A DNA stretch of 64,000 nucleotides. Source: Ignavigranum ruoffiae. GTDB lineage: Bacteria > Bacillota > Bacilli > Lactobacillales > Aerococcaceae. A program made the position numbers and the translations under genes. The stretch is from NCBI RefSeq assembly GCF_900110675.1, contig NZ_FOEN01000001.1, positions 62,001 through 126,000 of the forward strand, read 5' to 3'. The notes beneath the pieces were generated by a model. That model saw only the letters and a list, made by a program, of their open reading frames with translations. It had not been told where the DNA came from and did not search any database. Below, one piece after another: positions 27,374 through 36,282 of the stretch (positions are counted from its first letter, which is position 1; every line of letters starts with the position of its first letter).

Positions 27374-28072
27374 ATGAATAACACTTATCCTTTGATCATA
27401 GTTTGTGCTGGGGCCCATCAACCTTCCTTGTACCGCTTGCCGGAAATATTAGCTGAATATTCGGAACATTTTTTTATTGGGGTAGACCGCGGTGCCTTAG
27501 AACTGGTTCGAGCTAACTTTCCAATAGATTTGGGGATCGGTGATTTTGATTCTCTGGCTCACCGAGAGAAATTGGAACTCCAAGAGAAGAGCAAAGCTTG
27601 GCTAGAGTACCCTTCGGCGAAAGATGATACAGATACTGAGATTGCTTTTGAATGGATTAGCCAACATTATCCCCAGTCTGATATTTGTGTTTTTGGGGCG
27701 ATTGGCATGGAATCCAGACGTTTAGATCATTTAATTGCTAATTTGTATCTGCCTTATCAACCGCGCTTCCAAGATCTCTTTGATCATACCTACTTTGTTG
27801 AGGAAAATTTAAGAATGGCTTGGTATTTTCCTGGCGACCATATTTTGCAAGCAGGCCCTGTTCTGCCTGACTACCTATCCGTGATTAGCTTAACTCCGGT
27901 CAAATCCTTAAAGATTGAGGGGGCAAAATATAATTTAGCCAGTCAAGATTTCGACTTTCCCCGAGCACTAGTCAGTAATGAGTTTATTGCTTTGAATCAG
28001 CCGATTCATTTATCTTTTAAAGAAGGCTTGATTCTGGTAATCTGGATGAACGAAGAGGAGCGATTTGTATGA
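27374..28072 (+). CDS. thiN: Thiamine pyrophosphokinase
   Basis: Converts thiamine to thiamine diphosphate with ATP. The 232 residues contain FIGVDRGALELV, the catalytic GIGDFDSL and DDTDTEIAFEWI motifs, and FGAIGMESRRLDHLIANL. ATG at 27374, 8 nt after AAGGAG (27360-27365). No TPP riboswitch upstream, as expected for a salvage kinase in the rsgA-rpe-thiN group. Confidence 0.95.
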   Translation: MNNTYPLIIVCAGAHQPSLYRLPEILAEYSEHFFIGVDRGALELVRANFPIDLGIGDFDSLAHREKLELQEKSKAWLEYPSAKDDTDTEIAFEWISQHYPQSDICVFGAIGMESRRLDHLIANLYLPYQPRFQDLFDHTYFVEENLRMAWYFPGDHILQAGPVLPDYLSVISLTPVKSLKIEGAKYNLASQDFDFPRALVSNEFIALNQPIHLSFKEGLILVIWMNEEERFV

Positions 28073-29022
28073 AAGCAATAATAGCGATTATTCCAAATTT
28101 GCAGGCAAATTTACTAGAAAAAATTAAAAATATCTGTCCTAATTACGAGGTTGAATGGTTTGATCAGATTAATCCGGCTGATTATTCTCTTATCGAGATT
28201 ATTTTTGGTTGGAATAATCAAGTCAAAGAAAATTTGGACCAGATGAATCAATTGGAATGGGTTCAAGTAGAGTCCGCCGGGGTGGATTATCTTCCCAAAG
28301 AAATTATTGAGAATCCAGATTTGATGGTATCGACAACGACCGGCATTCATGCCTCAGCAATTACTGAATCCGTCTTTGCTTATATTTTGGGTAAGGGGAG
28401 AGGCCTTTATCAATCACTAAAGGCACAGGAAGATCGGACTTGGTCACCCGTATCCGCTCAACAACTCCATACCTTACCGGGCAAATGTATGTTGATTTTC
28501 GGCACCGGGAATATTGGTCAAGAAATTGCCCGAATGGCTTCAGCTTTTGGCATGCGTGTGCGCGGTGTTAACACTAATGGGCGCGATATTGAGAACTTCT
28601 CCAAGTGCTATACCTTAGCCAACGCCCGGCGAATGCTGAATACCGCCCATATAGTAGTGAATGCTATGCCTTTAACCAATGAGACAAGGGCCTATTTTAA
28701 CCGGAAGTTCTTTGCGGATATGAACGATCAAGCCTTATTTATTAATATTGGTAGGGGCGGATCGGTAGTGGAAGACGATCTCTATCAAGCCATCCAAGAG
28801 AAAGAAATTGCCGGTGCTTACCTCGATGTTTTCGAGGAAGAACCTTTGTCTGATCGGTCTCCCTTGTGGGCTAGTGAGGGCATTACGATTACCCCTCACA
28901 TCACTGGCCAGATGCATGATTACCAAGATAAGGTTTTTCCTATTTTTTACGAAAATCTTCAATCTTATTGTCAGACCGGTCAACTCGCTCGCAATCAGCT
29001 TGACAAGAGCAAGGGTTATTAA
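28069..29022 (+). CDS. D-isomer specific 2-hydroxyacid dehydrogenase
   Basis: NAD(P)-dependent oxidoreductase of 317 residues. It has the dinucleotide motif IFGTGNIGQEIA and the catalytic triad in INIGRGG (Arg), DVFEEEPL (Glu) and TPHITGQ (His). The N-terminus is short and divergent. The substrate is not readable; this subfamily (without an ACT domain) includes lactate, hydroxyisocaproate and glyoxylate reductases. It is joined to thiN by an ATGA overlap with an AGAGGAG site inside thiN, so it is an addition to the conserved operon. Terminator at 29034. Confidence 0.88.
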   Translation: MKAIIAIIPNLQANLLEKIKNICPNYEVEWFDQINPADYSLIEIIFGWNNQVKENLDQMNQLEWVQVESAGVDYLPKEIIENPDLMVSTTTGIHASAITESVFAYILGKGRGLYQSLKAQEDRTWSPVSAQQLHTLPGKCMLIFGTGNIGQEIARMASAFGMRVRGVNTNGRDIENFSKCYTLANARRMLNTAHIVVNAMPLTNETRAYFNRKFFADMNDQALFINIGRGGSVVEDDLYQAIQEKEIAGAYLDVFEEEPLSDRSPLWASEGITITPHITGQMHDYQDKVFPIFYENLQSYCQTGQLARNQLDKSKGY

Positions 29023-29033
29023 TCTAACCAATT

Positions 29034-29054
29034 AAGACTTAAATGGTCTTTTTT
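29034..29054 (+). terminator. Weak terminator after the dehydrogenase
   Basis: AAGAC-TTAAATG-GTCTT (29034-29050) followed by TTTT. Only 5 bp. Confidence 0.5.
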
Positions 29055-29092
29055 AAACGAATAGGTCGGTCCATCATTCATTTTGGCAAAAA

Positions 29093-29134
29093 AATAAACC
29101 CCGGTACTTCTTTGTTGAAATACCAGGGTTTATT
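29093..29134 (-). terminator. rpmB terminator
   Basis: Arms 29093-29110 and 29117-29134, 18 bp each. In plus-strand RNA two positions are C.A mismatches, but in minus-strand RNA both become U.G pairs, and TTTTTTT follows on the minus strand. The hairpin is therefore tuned for rpmB. Confidence 0.88.
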
Positions 29135-29161
29135 ATGGATGATTGCAATTATAGCTTAAAA

Positions 29162-29350
29162 TTAAGCACGTTCTACTAAACCTGATTTAATCGCACGGGC
29201 AGAAACCCAAACACGTTTTGGTTTACCGTCAACCATAATTTTAACTTTTTGTAAGTTAGCACCGAAACGGCGTTTAGATTTATTCATAGCGTGTGAACGG
29301 TTGTTTCCAGATTTAGCTTTACGTCCTGTATAATAACATACTTTTGCCAT
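29162..29350 (-). CDS. rpmB: 50S ribosomal protein L28
   Basis: A 62-residue basic ribosomal protein: [29 protein letters not shown] is the family signature. Encoded divergently from asp23, as in many Firmicutes. A TAGAC-GCTG-GTCTA hairpin (29384-29371 on the minus strand) precedes the AGGAGGAAC ribosome-binding site. It might affect translation but is not assigned. Confidence 0.98.
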   Translation of the reverse strand: MAKVCYYTGRKAKSGNNRSHAMNKSKRRFGANLQKVKIMVDGKPKRVWVSARAIKSGLVERA

Positions 29351-29487
29351 ACAAGTTCCTCCTTCTCACATAGACCAGCGTCTAATTTTTTCATACTTGA
29401 GTAATTTACCATAAGTTAAGTCTAGAATCAAGAATTTATTATAAATTGTCCGGAAAATCTATGAACTCCATGGCTTTGGTCTACTGC

Positions 29488-29517
29488 TTAAACTATCCTT
29501 GTCGCACAGAATATGAT
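29488..29517 (+). promoter_or_regulatory. Possible asp23-fakA promoter
   Basis: TTAAAC (29488-29493), 18-bp spacer, TATGAT (29512-29517). A second TATGAT overlaps at 29517-29522. Confidence 0.4.
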
Positions 29518-29596
29518 ATGATAAGTTTGCTATTTTAAGAATGAAAAGGTATGATTTACTATATCTTTTAGACCTAGCTTAGAGGAGGAATAAATA

Positions 29597-29953
29597 ATGG
29601 CAATTAATATGACAACGCCAACCGGCCAAATTACCCTAACCAACGAAGCTATCGCAACCGTGGTGGGGGCAGCAGTCATTGATAACTATGGTGTTGTAGG
29701 AATGGTAAGTAAAAATTTCTTCCGCGATAATATTATTGAAATTCTTAAAAAAGAAAATTATACCAAGGGAGTCGTCCTAGCTCAAAAAGGAGCGGCGGTC
29801 TCGGTCGATGTGTATATCTTAGTAACCTATGGAACGAAAATCTCAGTAATTTGTCGAAATATTCAAGAATCTGTTAAATATCACGTTGAAACAACTCTTG
29901 GATTTGAATTAGACTATGTTAACGTCCATGTTCAAGGCGTTAAATTAGATTAA
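29597..29953 (+). CDS. Asp23/Gls24 family envelope stress protein (YloU-like)
   Basis: A 118-residue protein of the Asp23 family: GQITLTNEAIATVVGAAVIDNYGVVGM and the central VDVYILVTYGTKISVICRNIQ segment are typical. Family members are membrane-associated through AmaP-like partners in staphylococci, but no partner is encoded here. It always accompanies the fakA/yloV gene in this region, so a link to lipid or envelope homeostasis is likely. Ribosome-binding site GAGGAGG. Confidence 0.92.
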   Translation: MAINMTTPTGQITLTNEAIATVVGAAVIDNYGVVGMVSKNFFRDNIIEILKKENYTKGVVLAQKGAAVSVDVYILVTYGTKISVICRNIQESVKYHVETTLGFELDYVNVHVQGVKLD

Positions 29954-29979
29954 GTAGATACAAAGTCAGGAGGATAACA

Positions 29980-31641
29980 TTGGAATTATTAGAATTAAAT
30001 GCGACCCAGTTTCAGGATATGATTGTTTCAGGTTCAGAATACTTAACAGAGAATGTAGATTTAGTCAACTCGCTAAACGTGTTTCCTGTCCCCGATGGGG
30101 ATACAGGAACTAATATGAATATGACATTTATTTCTGGACGGGACTACCTATTGAAAGAAGAAGGAGATCATGTCGGTGAAGCAGCCCTCAACTTAGCTAA
30201 AGGGTTATTAATGGGCGCTCGAGGTAATTCAGGCGTGATTCTATCACAAATTTTCCGTGGCTTTTCGCAAGCCATTAAGGAAGAAAAACACTTAGATGCA
30301 AAAACCTTCGTCGCTGCCTTCGCTGGTGGGGTGGAGTCGGCCTATAAGGCCGTGATGAAGCCTGTTGAAGGAACCATCTTAACCGTTGCCCGCGAAGCTG
30401 CAATCGCCGGTGAGAAACAACTTAAAGAAAGTTCAGATATTATTGAGATCATGCGGGCGATTGTTGATGGGGCGACACTAGCCCTGGAGTCAACTCCTGA
30501 TTTGTTACCAGTGCTTAAACAAGTCGGTGTGGTAGATAGCGGTGGTAAAGGCTTGCTTTGTATTTATGAAGGCTTTTTAGCTAATTTAACCGGAGAAAAG
30601 GTAATCAGTAAGAATAAGGCTGTCAAAGATGAGAGCCATGCTCACGCTATTTTCTCAGAAATGAATGAAGAAATGCCACTACGCATGGAAGATATTACCT
30701 TTGGTTTTTGTACTGAAATTATGGTGCGCTTAGATCAGAATAAGAATAACTTTGATGAACAGGACTTTCGTCAAACGTTAAACCAAATGGGCGACTCGCT
30801 ATTAGTTGTGGCCGATGATGAGATTGTAAAAGTCCATGTCCATACTGAAAACCCAGGTAAAGTCATGCAATTAGGCCAAGAATTTGGTGAATTAATCAAA
30901 ATCAAAGTCGATAATATGCGCGAACAAGTTAGAGAACTGGAACGCCAAGATCAACAAATCCAACCTCATAGTCAACAGACAGATAAAAAATATGCCATCG
31001 TGACTGTTGCTGCCGGAAAAGGTATGATTGAGCTCTTCAAGTCGATGGGAGTGGACTATGTTTTGGCCGGTGGCCAAACGATGAACCCATCCACAGAAGA
31101 TTTTGTTAAGGCGATTGATCAGTTACATGCAGAAGAAATCATCATCTTGCCTAATAACAAGAATATTATTATGGCGGCCGAACAAGTTAGTCAAGTTTCG
31201 GATAAATCGATTCATGTCATCCCAACCAAAACCATTCCACAGGGAATTGCTGCTCTGATTAGCTTTAATCCTGAAATGGATGTTGAATCTAACCTTGAAC
31301 ATATGAGTGAAATGAGTCAATCTATTAAATCAGGTCAAATTACCTATTCAATTCGAGATACAGAAATTGATGGGGTAAACATCAAGAAAGATGATTTTAT
31401 GGGGATTATTGATAATAAAATCAAATTCTCCCACCCTGAATTGGAAACATGCTTGTTAGAAACCTTATTACAAATGGTGAATGATCATTCAGAATTAGCC
31501 ACGGTTCTCGTTGGTGAAGATGGTGACCTCGGTCTGGCCGAAGCGACAGCTGATCAAGTGAATCAAGTATTTGCCGATGTTGAATTTGAAATCATTCAAA
31601 CCGATCAGCCGGTATACCATTATATTATGTCCGTTGAATAA
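29980..31641 (+). CDS. fakA: Fatty acid kinase FakA (DAK2 domain, YloV)
   Basis: Phosphorylates exogenous fatty acids held by FakB carriers, giving acyl-phosphates for PlsX/PlsY. The 553 residues begin with a DAK2/DhaL-like ATP-binding domain (FPVPDGDTGTNMNMT binding Mg, GARGNSGVILSQIFRGF), then a middle domain (FCTEIMVRL) and a C-terminal FakB-binding domain. TTG start at 29980 with CAGGAGG 6 nt upstream. plsX and acpP lie downstream, consistent with the pathway. No fakB (DegV) is in the window. Confidence 0.94.
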   Translation: MELLELNATQFQDMIVSGSEYLTENVDLVNSLNVFPVPDGDTGTNMNMTFISGRDYLLKEEGDHVGEAALNLAKGLLMGARGNSGVILSQIFRGFSQAIKEEKHLDAKTFVAAFAGGVESAYKAVMKPVEGTILTVAREAAIAGEKQLKESSDIIEIMRAIVDGATLALESTPDLLPVLKQVGVVDSGGKGLLCIYEGFLANLTGEKVISKNKAVKDESHAHAIFSEMNEEMPLRMEDITFGFCTEIMVRLDQNKNNFDEQDFRQTLNQMGDSLLVVADDEIVKVHVHTENPGKVMQLGQEFGELIKIKVDNMREQVRELERQDQQIQPHSQQTDKKYAIVTVAAGKGMIELFKSMGVDYVLAGGQTMNPSTEDFVKAIDQLHAEEIIILPNNKNIIMAAEQVSQVSDKSIHVIPTKTIPQGIAALISFNPEMDVESNLEHMSEMSQSIKSGQITYSIRDTEIDGVNIKKDDFMGIIDNKIKFSHPELETCLLETLLQMVNDHSELATVLVGEDGDLGLAEATADQVNQVFADVEFEIIQTDQPVYHYIMSVE

Positions 31642-31653
31642 AATGGCTTTGTG

Positions 31654-31696
31654 AACTCCTATTGTGGCGCAAGCTACTATGGGAGTTTTTCTTTTC
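31654..31696 (+). terminator. Terminator between fakA and recG
   Basis: AACTCCTAT-T-GTGGC (31654-31668), GCAA tetraloop, GCTAC-T-ATGGGAGTT (31673-31687), then TTTCTTTTC. Two G.U pairs and one T.T mismatch in a 15-position stem. Confidence 0.88.
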
Positions 31697-31713
31697 TGTA
31701 TGCTAGGAGTGAC

Positions 31714-33762
31714 ATGTTGAATCAACGAAGAAATTGGCATGATCCGATTAGCCAATTAAAAGGCATCGGCCCCAAAAGTTCTGAAAAATTAAACCAGTTA
31801 GGTATTTTTACGGTCAAGGATTTATTATTTCATTTTCCTTTTCGTTATGTGAATATCCAACAACGGGATTTGGCGACGGTGTTGGATCAAGAAAAGATCA
31901 ACCTTGTTGGCACTGTGGTAAGTCCAGCGACGGTTTCATATTTTGGTAAGCGGAAGAATCGCTTGCAATTTAAAATGGCCTTGAGTTCTCAAGAAGTCAT
32001 TCAAGTCGTCTTCTTTAACCAGGCCTATTTAGCCAAGCAAATTCATCTTGGCCAGAAATTAGCTGTCTACGGGAAATGGCAGGCCAAGCGACAAAGTTTG
32101 ACTGCAATCAAGTTAATCTCGCAAAGTATGCAGGGACAGGATTATCAAGCAGTCTATCATTTAAAGCAAGGCATCAGTCAGAACCAATTGCTTAGAGCCA
32201 TTCAATTTGCACTGAATGAATATTGGGAATTTATTCCTGAAATCCTGCCGCAGTCACTTAATCATAAATATCAGTTGCTCCCACTGAAAGAAGCTTTAAA
32301 GAATTTGCATTTTCCAACAGATATTGAGCATCATCGCCAAGGGGAACGAAAGATTATCTATCAAGAATTCTTTCTCTTCCAATGGCGAATTCAACAAGCT
32401 TCGAAGGATGTCCGTCAGGAGAAAGGCTTATCATTAAAATATGATGTAAATTATTTAAGACAGACGATTGATCAACTGGCTTTTGAACTCACTGATGCAC
32501 AAAAGCAAGCATTGAATGAAATTTGCTATGATTTATTGGCTCCCTATCCTATGCTAAGACTCCTTCAAGGAGAAGTCGGCAGTGGTAAAACCATCGTCGC
32601 TTTTCTCGCTTGTATTGCGGCCTTGAGTAGTGGTCATCAAGCGGCCATCATGGTCCCAACTGAGATCTTAGCCAAACAACATTATGAAGGTTTTATTAGC
32701 TTATTTGAACCTTTGGCAAGACAGACCGCTTATCTGGTTTCGGGCCTAAAAAAGACAGAAAAGGAAAGAATTCATCAAGATCTTGCCAGTGGGACCATCA
32801 AGCTAGTGATCGGCACCCATGCCTTGATTCAAGATCAGCTTAAATTCAATCGTCTGGGACTCGTGATTATAGACGAACAACACCGATTTGGTGTTGGTCA
32901 ACGTCAAGCTTTGCTGGCCAAAGCTGGGAGTGAATATCAGTTAAATATCTTACAAATGACTGCTACGCCGATTCCTCGCTCTTTAGCGATGTCTCTGTAT
33001 GGTCAGATGCAGGTGTCAACGATTGACCAACTCCCTGCAGGTCGCAAGCGGATAATCACCAAAGTGATCACAGCCGATCATATGGATAAACTTTACCAAA
33101 AGATTCGGGAACTATTAAGTTTAAATCAACAGATATATTATGTCCTGCCCTTTATTGAAGACTCAGAGAGTTTGACTGAAGTCGAAAGTGTCTCTTCAAT
33201 TTACCAGCAGTTAAAGGAAATTTTCCCTGATACCAGCATCGGTGTGCTTCATGGTCAGATGAAGAAAGAAGACCAGGAAAGTGTCATGCAGGCCTTTAGC
33301 CAGGACCAGCTACAAATTTTAATCGCGACCACGATGATTGAAGTCGGGATTAATGTGCCGAATGCGACCATGATGGTAATCCATTCGGCTGAACGTTTTG
33401 GTCTGGCTCAATTACATCAGCTCCGTGGTCGGGTGGGAAGGGGATTACTCCAATCTTATTGTTATTTGGTCGCTAAGCCAACCACTGAACAAGCTAAAGA
33501 ACGGCTAAATATGATGGAACAAAGTCAGGATGGTTTTGAATTAAGCCAGACAGATATGAAGATTCGGGGGATGGGTGACTTATTGGGTCGGCAACAATCA
33601 GGGTTGCCACAATTTCATTACGCCAACCTTTTTGAAGATCAACAGATTCTAGAATTGGCACGTCAGGACGTCATAGCAATTTTAAGTCATCCGCAGCTGA
33701 TTTCAGCCCAAGAATATGCTGAGCTTCAGCAAATAAGCCAAGAAGTTTCGATAGAAATTTGA
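31714..33762 (+). CDS. recG: ATP-dependent DNA helicase RecG
   Basis: Fork-regression helicase. The 682 residues have the N-terminal wedge/OB domain (GPKSSEKLNQLGIFTVKDLLFHFPFRY), Walker A GEVGSGKT, motif II DEQHRFG, motif III TATPIPR, motif VI QLRGRVGRG and the TRG-like tail. ATG at 31714 follows AGGAG closely (4 nt); TTG at 31717 is an alternative start. An in-frame upstream extension lies inside the terminator hairpin and is rejected. Confidence 0.96.
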   Translation: MLNQRRNWHDPISQLKGIGPKSSEKLNQLGIFTVKDLLFHFPFRYVNIQQRDLATVLDQEKINLVGTVVSPATVSYFGKRKNRLQFKMALSSQEVIQVVFFNQAYLAKQIHLGQKLAVYGKWQAKRQSLTAIKLISQSMQGQDYQAVYHLKQGISQNQLLRAIQFALNEYWEFIPEILPQSLNHKYQLLPLKEALKNLHFPTDIEHHRQGERKIIYQEFFLFQWRIQQASKDVRQEKGLSLKYDVNYLRQTIDQLAFELTDAQKQALNEICYDLLAPYPMLRLLQGEVGSGKTIVAFLACIAALSSGHQAAIMVPTEILAKQHYEGFISLFEPLARQTAYLVSGLKKTEKERIHQDLASGTIKLVIGTHALIQDQLKFNRLGLVIIDEQHRFGVGQRQALLAKAGSEYQLNILQMTATPIPRSLAMSLYGQMQVSTIDQLPAGRKRIITKVITADHMDKLYQKIRELLSLNQQIYYVLPFIEDSESLTEVESVSSIYQQLKEIFPDTSIGVLHGQMKKEDQESVMQAFSQDQLQILIATTMIEVGINVPNATMMVIHSAERFGLAQLHQLRGRVGRGLLQSYCYLVAKPTTEQAKERLNMMEQSQDGFELSQTDMKIRGMGDLLGRQQSGLPQFHYANLFEDQQILELARQDVIAILSHPQLISAQEYAELQQISQEVSIEI

Positions 33763-33768
33763 TATAAT
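33760..33768 (+). promoter_or_regulatory. plsX promoter (extended -10)
   Basis: TGATATAAT, overlapping the recG stop codon. No clear -35, and no FapR-type palindrome seen nearby. Confidence 0.5.
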
Positions 33769-33798
33769 TAGAAAGCAATGAAAGTATGGGAGGTCACT

Positions 33799-34827
33799 AT
33801 GATTAGAATAGCGCTTGATGCGATGGGAGGCGACTTTTCTCCCCAAGAGGAAGTCAAGGCAGCGATGGCTGCTCTGCAAAAATATGAAGATATGCAAATT
33901 TTATTATTTGGCGATCCCGCTCAAATTAAAGAGCAAATAAGCAAACCTCAATTATTGAAAGAAGAACGAATCATTATTATGCCGACCGATGAGATCATTA
34001 CCATGGAAGATGAGCCCGTCAAGGCCATTCGTCGGAAGAAGAACTCATCGATGGTTAGAGCAGCAAAAGCCGTTAAAGAAGGACAGGCCGACGCTCTAGT
34101 ATCATCGGGAAATACTGGAGCTTTGTTAGCAGCCGGTTTATTAGTGGTGGGACGGATTAAAGGCATCGATCGACCGGGACTGATGGCGATTATTCCGACT
34201 TTGAAAGGGAATCGACCGAATTTTATTTTGATGGATTCAGGTGCCAATGCGGACACCAAAGCGGTCAATCTCCACCAATTTTCAATTATCGCTAACGTCT
34301 ATGCCCAACAAATTCTTGAAATTCCTCAACCACGCGTTGCCTTGTTAAATAACGGGAGCGAAGCGAGTAAAGGTTCAAGCCTGAGCAAGGAAGCCTTTCA
34401 ATTATTAAATCATGAAGAACGGATTCATTTTATCGGTAATGTTGAAAGTAAGACTTTATTAGATGGCCCCGCAGATATCGTGATTGCCGATGGCTTTACT
34501 GGGAACGCCGTCTTGAAGAACATTGAAGGGGTTGCTACTGGCTTATTAGGCTACATTAAAGATATCTTAACCGAGTCTGGTCTATTGACTAAAATTGGTG
34601 GACTGCTCATTAAATCTGCCTTTAAGAAGAAATTACAAATTTTAGATACTTCTAAGGCTGGCGGAGCCGTCTTACTGGGTGTTAAAGCTCCCGTAATTAA
34701 AACCCATGGCTCAGCTAAAGCAGAAGCGATTATGTATGGTATCTTTCAAGCGCGAGCGATGGTCGAAGGTCGGGTGGCTGAACGAATTAGCCATCATTTC
34801 GACCAAAATAGCTTAGGAAATGATTAA
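33799..34827 (+). CDS. plsX: Phosphate acyltransferase PlsX
   Basis: Makes acyl-phosphate from acyl-ACP for phospholipid synthesis. The 342 residues start MIRIALDAMGGDFSP, with SSGNTGALLAAGLLVVGRI, FILMDSGAN, LLNNGSE and VADGFTGNAVLKN, all family signatures. ATG at 33799 with GGGAGGT upstream. Works with FakA (29980) and ACP (34936); plsY and plsC are not in the window. Confidence 0.98.
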   Translation: MIRIALDAMGGDFSPQEEVKAAMAALQKYEDMQILLFGDPAQIKEQISKPQLLKEERIIIMPTDEIITMEDEPVKAIRRKKNSSMVRAAKAVKEGQADALVSSGNTGALLAAGLLVVGRIKGIDRPGLMAIIPTLKGNRPNFILMDSGANADTKAVNLHQFSIIANVYAQQILEIPQPRVALLNNGSEASKGSSLSKEAFQLLNHEERIHFIGNVESKTLLDGPADIVIADGFTGNAVLKNIEGVATGLLGYIKDILTESGLLTKIGGLLIKSAFKKKLQILDTSKAGGAVLLGVKAPVIKTHGSAKAEAIMYGIFQARAMVEGRVAERISHHFDQNSLGND

Positions 34828-34864
34828 AAACTATAAGTTTAAGTAAGAAAGTTTAGAAATTGCA

Positions 34865-34893
34865 TAGACAAATCTCATAATTGACGGTAGAAT
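34865..34893 (+). promoter_or_regulatory. acpP promoter
   Basis: TAGACA (34865-34870), 17-bp spacer, TAGAAT (34888-34893). It places the transcript start near 34900. Confidence 0.65.
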
Positions 34894-34935
34894 GTGGGTA
34901 TGTTTATTCATCGAAAATTCCGGGGGTGTCGGGTA

Positions 34936-35175
34936 TTGGATGGTAATCAGAATATATTTATGGTCATTAGGCAATTGCTCGTCGATCGGTTCGGTTTGCA
35001 AGAAGAGGATATTACGCCAGATTTACATTTAGCTGAAGTAGGAGCGGATTCATTAGATATTATTGAACTCGTGATGGAAGTAGAAAGTAAATATAATATT
35101 CAATTCTCTGATAAACAAATCGCTGAAATTCAGACAATTGGAGAAGTGGTCAACTATATTGAAGAACTTAAATAA
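34936..35175 (+). CDS. acpP: Acyl carrier protein
   Basis: A 79-residue acidic four-helix carrier with the 4'-phosphopantetheine attachment serine in GADSLDIIELVMEVE. TTG at 34936 is the likely start: GGGGGTG (34922-34928) sits 7 nt upstream, the length matches the family, and an in-frame ATG at 34894 would lie directly at the end of the -10 box, upstream of the transcript start. Own promoter and terminator, separate from plsX. Confidence 0.9.
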   Translation: MDGNQNIFMVIRQLLVDRFGLQEEDITPDLHLAEVGADSLDIIELVMEVESKYNIQFSDKQIAEIQTIGEVVNYIEELK

Positions 35176-35206
35176 TGGTGTTGGAAGATAAATACAATTT
35201 TTAAGA

Positions 35207-35242
35207 CACTGTTTATCAAGCGATAAGCAGTGCTTTTCTTTT
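35207..35242 (+). terminator. acpP terminator
   Basis: CACTGTTTATC (35207-35217), AAGC loop, GATAAGCAGTG (35222-35232), one G.U, then CTTTTCTTTT. Confidence 0.88.
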
Positions 35243-35268
35243 AGACACAATAAAAGTGGAGGAAAAAT

Positions 35269-36282
35269 ATGGACAGTAATAAAGTTTTGCTTGAAGTAAA
35301 AGACTTGCATACTGGTTTTCGGATTAAAGATGATTTCTATGATGCCGTTGATGGTGTGTCTTTTACCTTATCAAAGAATGAAAAACTAGCCATCGTCGGG
35401 GAATCAGGTTGTGGTAAGAGTACACTCGCCACTTCCATTGTAGGTCTGCATGATAAGAAAAATACCCGTGAATCGGGTGAAATTATTTATCAAGGCGATA
35501 ATCTGCTAGATTATAGTGAACGTCAGTTCTTAAATATTCGGGGAGATCAGATTGGTATGATTTTCCAAGACCCTTTGGCTTCATTGAATCCTTTGATGAC
35601 GATTGAAGCTCAAATTGAAGAACCTTTGTATTTCCATACCAAATTAGATAAGGAACAAAGACGGGCCCGTGTCTTAGAACTCCTTGATCAAGTCGGTATT
35701 CAAAATCCCGAACGGATGGCCAAGCAATATCCCCATGAACTTTCTGGGGGGATGCGGCAACGGGTTATTATTGCCATTGCATTAGCTTGTAAGCCTGAAA
35801 TTATCATTGCCGATGAACCGACAACCGCTTTGGATGTGACTATTCAAGCTCAAATTCTTGACTTACTCAATGATATTCAAGAAGAAACTGAATCAGGAAT
35901 TATCTTAATTACCCATGATTTGGGCGTAGTTGCAGAGACAGCGGATCGTGTCGCAGTGATGTATGCGGGCCAATTTGTTGAATTGGCTCCAGTTCATGAG
36001 CTCTTTAACAATCCTAAACATCCATATACGCGCTCTTTATTGCGGTCTATTCCTCAATCAAATGATTTGGTGGATAACCAATCTGGTGAACTCCATGTAA
36101 TTCAAGGGGTAGTCCCAACGATTACCAAGTTACCACGGACCGGTTGTCGCTTTGCGCCACGGATTCCTTGGATTCCTGCTGAAGCCCATGAGGAAAATCC
36201 AGTCTTGCATGAAGTTTTGCCGGGACATTTTGTCAGATGTACCTGTCATGAACATTTCTTTTTTCCAGAGGAGGGTAAATAA
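35269..36282 (+). CDS. oppD: Oligopeptide ABC transporter ATP-binding protein OppD
   Basis: First ATPase of the oligopeptide importer. The 337 residues contain Walker [10 protein letters not shown], the [11 protein letters not shown]-loop, signature LSGGMRQR, Walker [13 protein letters not shown] and H-loop ITHDLG. The C-terminal oligo_HPY extension has Cys residues (GCRFAPR ... VRCTC), which in related proteins bind an iron-sulfur cluster. GGAGG ribosome-binding site. Stop overlaps oppF start. No clear promoter could be assigned between the acpP terminator and the gene. Confidence 0.97.
   Translation: MDSNKVLLEVKDLHTGFRIKDDFYDAVDGVSFTLSKNEKLAIVGESGCGKSTLATSIVGLHDKKNTRESGEIIYQGDNLLDYSERQFLNIRGDQIGMIFQDPLASLNPLMTIEAQIEEPLYFHTKLDKEQRRARVLELLDQVGIQNPERMAKQYPHELSGGMRQRVIIAIALACKPEIIIADEPTTALDVTIQAQILDLLNDIQEETESGIILITHDLGVVAETADRVAVMYAGQFVELAPVHELFNNPKHPYTRSLLRSIPQSNDLVDNQSGELHVIQGVVPTITKLPRTGCRFAPRIPWIPAEAHEENPVLHEVLPGHFVRCTCHEHFFFPEEGK

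Noticed and set aside
27360-27374. TPP riboswitch ahead of thiN
   Set aside because: The gap to rpe is only a few bases, leaving no room for an aptamer; none was seen upstream of the ThiT-like gene either.
33740-33799. FapR-type operator before plsX
   Set aside because: No palindrome of the expected type near the extended -10; only AT-rich sequence.
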